The notes beneath the pieces were generated by a model. It was not told the DNA's origin. It did not search any database and saw only the letters and a list, made by a program, of their open reading frames with translations. From NCBI GenBank assembly GCA_025716855.1, contig JAIXMQ010000012.1, forward strand, positions 637,896 through 701,895: a stretch of 64,000 bases of DNA, given 5' to 3'. The translations under genes and the position numbers were made by a program. The number at the start of each line of letters is the position of its first letter. Positions within the stretch are counted from its first letter, which is position 1. Below are positions 59,062 to 64,000 of the stretch, piece by piece. The DNA comes from Pilaira anomala (lineage: Eukaryota; Mucoromycota; Mucoromycetes; Mucorales; Mucoraceae).

Positions 59062-61744
59062 AAAAAGATTCTTTTACAGAGGTGATTAACAAATATATGT
59101 ATAGACTTTGGGTGCTTCTGTCAAGAGTGTTGAAGATCATGGTTATATTTTAGATTTAGGTGTAAAGGAATTAACTGGTTTCTTGCCATTAAAGGAATCC
59201 AAGAGTTATATTGAAAAATACAACCGTAATCAAGAATTAGCTGTAGGTCAATATGTCGAATGTGCTATTGAAAAGGTAAATGGTCGTACAGCCAATGTCA
59301 CTCTTGATCGTACCAAGTTAGGTCAAGCCGTTGTTGAAGATCCTTTCTCTCGTATCAGTTCCATCTTACCTGGTCAATTAGTGACCGGTCTTATTGATGC
59401 CGTACAATATAACGGTTTATCCGTCAAGATGCAAGGTCTTTATACAACCACCATTGATCAATCTCATATTCCTGCTCATATGAATATCGAAAAGGATTTC
59501 AAGCTTGGTCAAAACTTGACTTTCCGTACTTTATTCACCATGTTAAATACTGAAGAAAAGAGAATTGCTGGATCTATCTTACCTCATGTTTTAGAATTAG
59601 ATGTACCTAGAATTGCTGAAGATAAAAAGAGTGATAAATTTATTGCTGATGTATTCCCCGCTGGTACCTTTTTGGATAACGTCAAGGTAGCTCGTACAAG
59701 TCCTACTGGTGTCTGGGTTACTTTAGAAGGTATCAAAGGTCTTTGTGGTCATGTCCATGTCTCTCGTCTTTCGGATGAACATATTACTGCTGTCTCTGGT
59801 ACAAGCGGTAAGTACAAGATCGGTACTACACACCGTGCTCGTGTCTTGACCTATAACCCTGTCGATGCTGTACTTGTCTTGACTTTACAACCCTCTGTCT
59901 TGGCCGAGAAGTTTTTACGTATTTCAGATATCGAAATTGGATCCACAATTGAATGTGAAGTGGAACGTTTAGTTCCTGCTGGTATCATTGTTAAAGTCTC
60001 CAAGTCCATTAGCGGTCTTGTACCTACGAATCATATGGCCGATGTCAAATTAACTCGTCCTGAATTCAAATTCAAGGTCGGTAAGAAGATTCAATGTCGT
60101 GTGCTCAAGGTCGATTTGATGAAGCAAAAGATCTATTTGACTCTCAAGAAATCTCTTTTAAACAGTGAATACCCCATCTTTAAGGATCTCAAGGATATCA
60201 AGGTAGATGATGTCAGTCATGGTGTGATCATGGCTATCAAGAACAACGGTTGTGTTGTCTCTTATTATAATAACTTGGCTGCTTTTGCTCCTGGTAACGA
60301 AATGACCGAAACGCGTATTGCTAACTTGGGTGAAGTCTTCCAAGTGGGTCAAACTGTCAAGACTACCGTTTTACGTGTGGATCCTGAAGAAAACAAGATG
60401 TTGGTCTCTTTCATTAATTCCAAGAAGAAGGCTGAAAAGAAGGCTTTGGATAAGGCTAAGTTGGATGCTAAACATGAAGCCAAGAACAATGCTCTTGCTC
60501 GTGGTAAGATTGTGAAGGCTACCATCAAGGCTGTCAAGAAGACCTATCTCTCAATCATTCTTCCTAATGATATCGAAGGTCGTATTCATGCTTCTGAAAT
60601 CTATAACGACTTCTCCGAAATCACCAACCCCAAGAAACCTCTTAGCAAGTTCAAGCCTAAGGCTGAAATCGATGTCAAGATTTTAGGTGTTCGTAACACA
60701 AAGCTCCATACTTATTTACCTATCACTGGTAAAGCTAAGCAACATGTGGATTGTTCTCTTCGTTTAGATAGTGAAGATGATACTGGTGCTCGTGAGATCC
60801 GTAACATTAAGGCCGGTGAAGAATTCATTGGTTTCATTACTGATGTGAACTCTGCTTATATTCGTCTCAGTATTGGATCTCATACAGTTGGTACCATGCA
60901 AAAGCAATTAGCTTCTTCTGATCCTAAGGTCTGTAACGAACTTTCCAAGTACTTTGTTAACGGTCAAGCTATTCGTGTTGCTGTCCTCTCTGTTGATTCC
61001 AACAAGAACCATATTGAATTCATGAATGCTGAAGATGCTGCTCTTCCTCGTATTACCGATATCAATGCATTGGAAGTAGGTCAAGTCATGAACGCCGTTA
61101 TTAAGCGTACCAATAAGGTCACTGGTCTCTTGGTCAACATCACCAGTAACATTGTTGGTAAAGCTTATTTGACTGATATTGCTGATACTTATACCGAGAA
61201 CCCTACCGAATCATTCAATGAAGGACAAGTTGTTCGTGTTGCTATCTTGAGCGTGAATAAGGAAAGAAGTCAAGTCGATGTCTCTCTTCGTCCTTCTCGT
61301 GTTTTCCCCGGTATTGAATCAAACGAGATCAAGAAGTTCGAGGATATTAAACGTGGTCAAGTCTATGAAGGTTATGTTTCTAACGTTGCTGAAAACGGTG
61401 TCTTTGTTAAATTAAACCATTCTATTGCTGCTCGTGTTAAGATTGCAAACTTGTCTGATTCATTTGTTAAGGAATGGAAGAGTATCTATAAGGAAGGTCA
61501 ATTGGTTAAGGCCAAGATTATTTATATCGATCATGATTTACATCGTCTTGAAGCCTCTCTCAAGAAGAGTGTAGTTGAAGCTACTACTACTCCTGAAAAG
61601 AAGGCTAGAAAGGAAAAGGCGGTTGAATCGGATGATAGCGACGAAGAGATGCCTGAAGTTGACGATTCTGACGAAGAGATGGTTGATGCTTCTGACTCTG
61701 ATGCCGAAGAGGAAGAAGAGGCAGAGGAAGACGAAGCAGAAGAA

Positions 61745-61779
<35 letters not shown>

Positions 61780-62752
61780 TGAAACTCCTGCTCCTGCTTT
61801 AAAGATCGATAGCTTTGATTGGACTGGTATCAATAACCGTGTTGATTCTAGTGATGAAGAAGAAGAGTCAGATGATGAAGATGAAGAAAATACCAAGGGA
61901 AAGAAGGAAAAGAAGGAAGTTGAAGATAAGACAGCCGAATTAAACTCAACTGCACCTCAAACAGCCGCTGATTTCGAGCGTGTTCTTGTTGGGTCACCCA
62001 ACTCTTCTTACTTATGGATTAACTATATGGCTTATCAACTCCAATTATCCGAGATTAGTAAAGCTCGTGATATTGGTGAGCGTGCATTAAAGACTATCAG
62101 TTTCCGTGAAGAACAAGAAAAGATGAATGTCTGGGTTGCTTTACTTAATTTAGAAAACAACTTTGGTACAGAAGAAACACTTGAAGAAGTCTTTAAGCGT
62201 GCACTTGTTTACTGTGATCCCCTCAAGGTATACCTTCAACTTGTCAAGATTTACGAACGTAGTGAAAAGTTGGATAAGGCAGAAGCATTATGGGAAGAAA
62301 TGGTTAAGAAGTTTGGACAATTTCCTGAAGTCTGGACTGGATTTGGACTTTATTATCTTCAACATAACCAAAGCGATAAATCTCGTGAATTACTTCAAAA
62401 GAGCTTAAAGGTTTTACCCAAGCATGAACATGTACAAACTGCTGTCAAGTTTGCACAATTAGAGTTCAAGCATGGTGAACCTGAATTAGGTCGTACTATT
62501 TTAGAAGGTATCATGAGTAACTCTCCCAAGCGTTTAGATTTATGGAATATTTATTTGGATATGGAAATTAAGACCGGTGATTATGAAATGGCTAGACGTT
62601 TGTTTGAGCGGGTTGCTTCCATGAAATTCTCTTCTAAAAAGATGAAGTTCTTGTTCAAGAAATGGATTCAATTTGAAAAGGCTCATGGTACTGAAGACAA
62701 TGTTCAAAGAGTTAAGGAAAAGACCCTTGCTTATGTTGAAAGTATGTCATAA
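58210..62752 (+). CDS. RRP5: rRNA biogenesis protein RRP5
   Basis: Nucleolar protein required for processing of both 18S and 5.8S/25S rRNA precursors. Exons 58210-58365, 58446-58592, 58669-59025 and 59105-62752 give 1,435 aa. The Lys-rich N-terminus (KKKRKPSKKK) is followed by a series of S1 RNA-binding repeats (for example VGTSFLGCISHINELDLFVS, GASVKSVEDHGYILDLGVKE, GQVYEGYVSNVAENGVFVKL), then a long acidic tract (about 61620-61890), and the C-terminal HAT/TPR-like half (ADFERVLVGSPNSSYLWINY, WNIYLDMEIKTGDYEMARRL, FFKKWIQFE-like FLFKKWIQFEKAHG). It is somewhat shorter than the yeast protein (about 1,730 aa), suggesting fewer or shorter S1 repeats. Three small exons precede one giant exon. 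Confidence 0.96.
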
Positions 62753-63009
62753 AAAGATTCTTCCAAAGAAAAAAAAAAAAAAAAAAAAGTTGTATATAAT
62801 ATAAAAAAATCCCCCTTTTTTTTTTTTTGTGTTCCCCTCCTCTCATTTTATATTTAAAAAAAAATAATAAACTTAACGCATATCTCGAAAAAAAAAAAAA
62901 CTATTTGCATCATAAACTGATAAATCTATACCTCTGTTTGTCCTTTAATCTCGTAGAAGTAAGTGTAAAAATGAAGAGTTGGAATGTAAGACATAATCTT
63001 TTTGTTGTA
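62753..63009. terminator. RRP5 3' region
   Basis: A/T-rich sequence directly after the RRP5 stop, with A and T tracts and AATAA-type signals (about 62864). Probable 3' untranslated region and polyadenylation zone; no discrete site determined. Confidence 0.45.
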
Positions 63010-64000
63010 GCGAAAAAAATTTGAGCCAATCAAATCATCGGAAAAGGGGGGAAAAGTGTATTTTTAGGCAAAAATAAGCCAGTCCCCCCCTATGGATTTT
63101 TTCAAGATTCAGAAATATCCATACATCTTTAGATTAAAAAGGTTTTAAAGCTTGGCCTTTTAATGACACATGTAAAATTTTGCGCTCTTTCTAATGATGT
63201 AAAAATCAAAGCTAAGTAATAATAATAATTTATGTTTATTGTCAGAAAACGAAATAAAGTTTTTATTAGGGCAAGTATATTTTCTGTTTCTAATAATATA
63301 AATCGAATTATTTAGAAAGATGCGCCTTTAAATTCTGCACTTTCTGTATATCATATTGTTTAATAAAATAACTGATATAGAGGGATTCTACTTTGACAAG
63401 AAGGTATTCTTTGTCAAAATTTAAGTTTCTGGGACTGAAAAACGAGGTGTATGTAGACCATGCTACATGCACTCTCCATTTGTAGTGCATGTAAGGAAAA
63501 CAGTTTTTGTTAGAGAAAGTATATTTTTTACATATAGAAAAATACATCTTTATATACAATCATCTGCCCATATAAATTTATAATTTTTTGGATATAGTAT
63601 TGTATAATAAAATAGTTAATATTGAAGGACTTTACTTTGACATGAAAGGTTTTCTGAGCTTAAGTATGTGGTGTGTGTAGTTTATATGAGGCGCGCTTAT
63701 TGGTGGGTGAGTCACCACTCTAAATTAACTAAACACAGCTTAAATTTTAAGCCCTGGAAATCTTTCATGTCAAAGTAAAGTCCTTCAATATTAACTATTT
63801 TATTATACAATACTATATCCAGAAAATTCTAAATTTATATGGAAAGATATCTTCATACAAAGATATATTTTTTATATATATAAAAAATATACTTTCTCTA
63901 GAAAAAAACTGTTTCCCCGAGCCTTTTTGATTTTTTTGAATGTTTACATAAATGTGGATAATATATGTTGGTATTATAAAGCTTTTAGAGGAAAGCTATT
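63010..64000. mobile_element. Second foldback-family element, running off the window
   Basis: The left part (63010-63390) aligns with the left arm of the 9.8 kb element: GAGCCAATCAAATCATC, a stretch with TCAGAAATATCCATACATCTT, CTCTTTCTAATGATGTAAA, TTAGGGCAAGTATATTTT, and AGAAAGATGCGCCTTTAAATTC. A diverged internal direct repeat follows (about 63285-63480 versus 63505-63690). The section 63495-63916 is itself an imperfect palindrome: CTTTACTTTGACATGAAAG (63629-63647) faces CTTTCATGTCAAAGTAAAG (63763-63781), around a loop of about 70 bp holding TGGGTGAGTCACCA. The right border lies outside the window. No coding capacity. Confidence 0.75.

Noticed and set aside
61531..61896. 121-codon minus-strand poly-Ser frame within RRP5
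   Set aside because: Antisense shadow of the acidic Glu/Asp tract of RRP5.
1..64000. CRISPR arrays, rRNA genes, integrated viral genes
   Set aside because: No spaced direct repeats, no rRNA-like conserved stretches and no capsid, polymerase or integrase motifs were seen.

Overview
The window is nuclear DNA from an early-diverging filamentous fungus, most likely Mucoromycota (Mucorales-like). Evidence: very AT-rich intergenic DNA with long poly-A/T, (CT)n and (TG)n tracts; protein genes split by short introns (about 60-110 bp, GTAAG/GTAAA...TAG); fungal families (APSES factor, two-copy adenylation DIP2/CPS1, Rrp5, Qcr7, fused BioDA) beside a CYRI/FAM49 Rac-binding protein, which is unusual for a fungus. 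I saw no bacterial genes, CRISPR array, rRNA or convincing tRNA.

Layout. 0-9.1 kb: Diaphanous-type formin (14 exons, about 1,564 aa) and a peroxisomal-type Lon protease ending in SHL, both on minus. 9.35-10.98 kb: a large foldback (palindromic) element. 11.0-16.9 kb: DIP2/CPS1 (minus). 16.9-19.2 kb: intergenic, with a small relative of the foldback family. 19.2-23.6 kb: nucleoside diphosphate kinase (plus) and RFC1 (minus), convergent. 23.6-30.9 kb: an accessory island with two inverted copies of an 84-aa secreted four-cysteine protein, a diverged segmental duplication and decayed coding fragments. 30.9-32.2 kb: CYRI (minus). 32.2-36.9 kb: low-complexity DNA. 36.9-37.9 kb: multi-span membrane protein with a PPxY tail. 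37.96-43.5 kb: a divergent biotin pair, BioDA (minus) and BioB (plus). 43.5-48.6 kb: intergenic, with two gene relics, one from protein kinase C. 48.6-51.9 kb: Qcr7 and dynein light intermediate chain (minus). 52.9-57.0 kb: APSES and C2H2 transcription factors in tandem. 58.2-62.75 kb: RRP5. 63.0-64.0 kb: another foldback element running off the edge.

Functional links. BioDA and BioB catalyse the last three steps of biotin synthesis and share one intergenic region. Formin, CYRI and dynein LIC all belong to cytoskeleton and polarity control, but they are scattered and nothing suggests co-regulation. The rest are housekeeping genes. The least conventional content is the secreted-protein island and the foldback repeat family.

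Exon limits were read by eye from splice motifs and frame continuity. Family names rest on recognised motifs, not on a database search.
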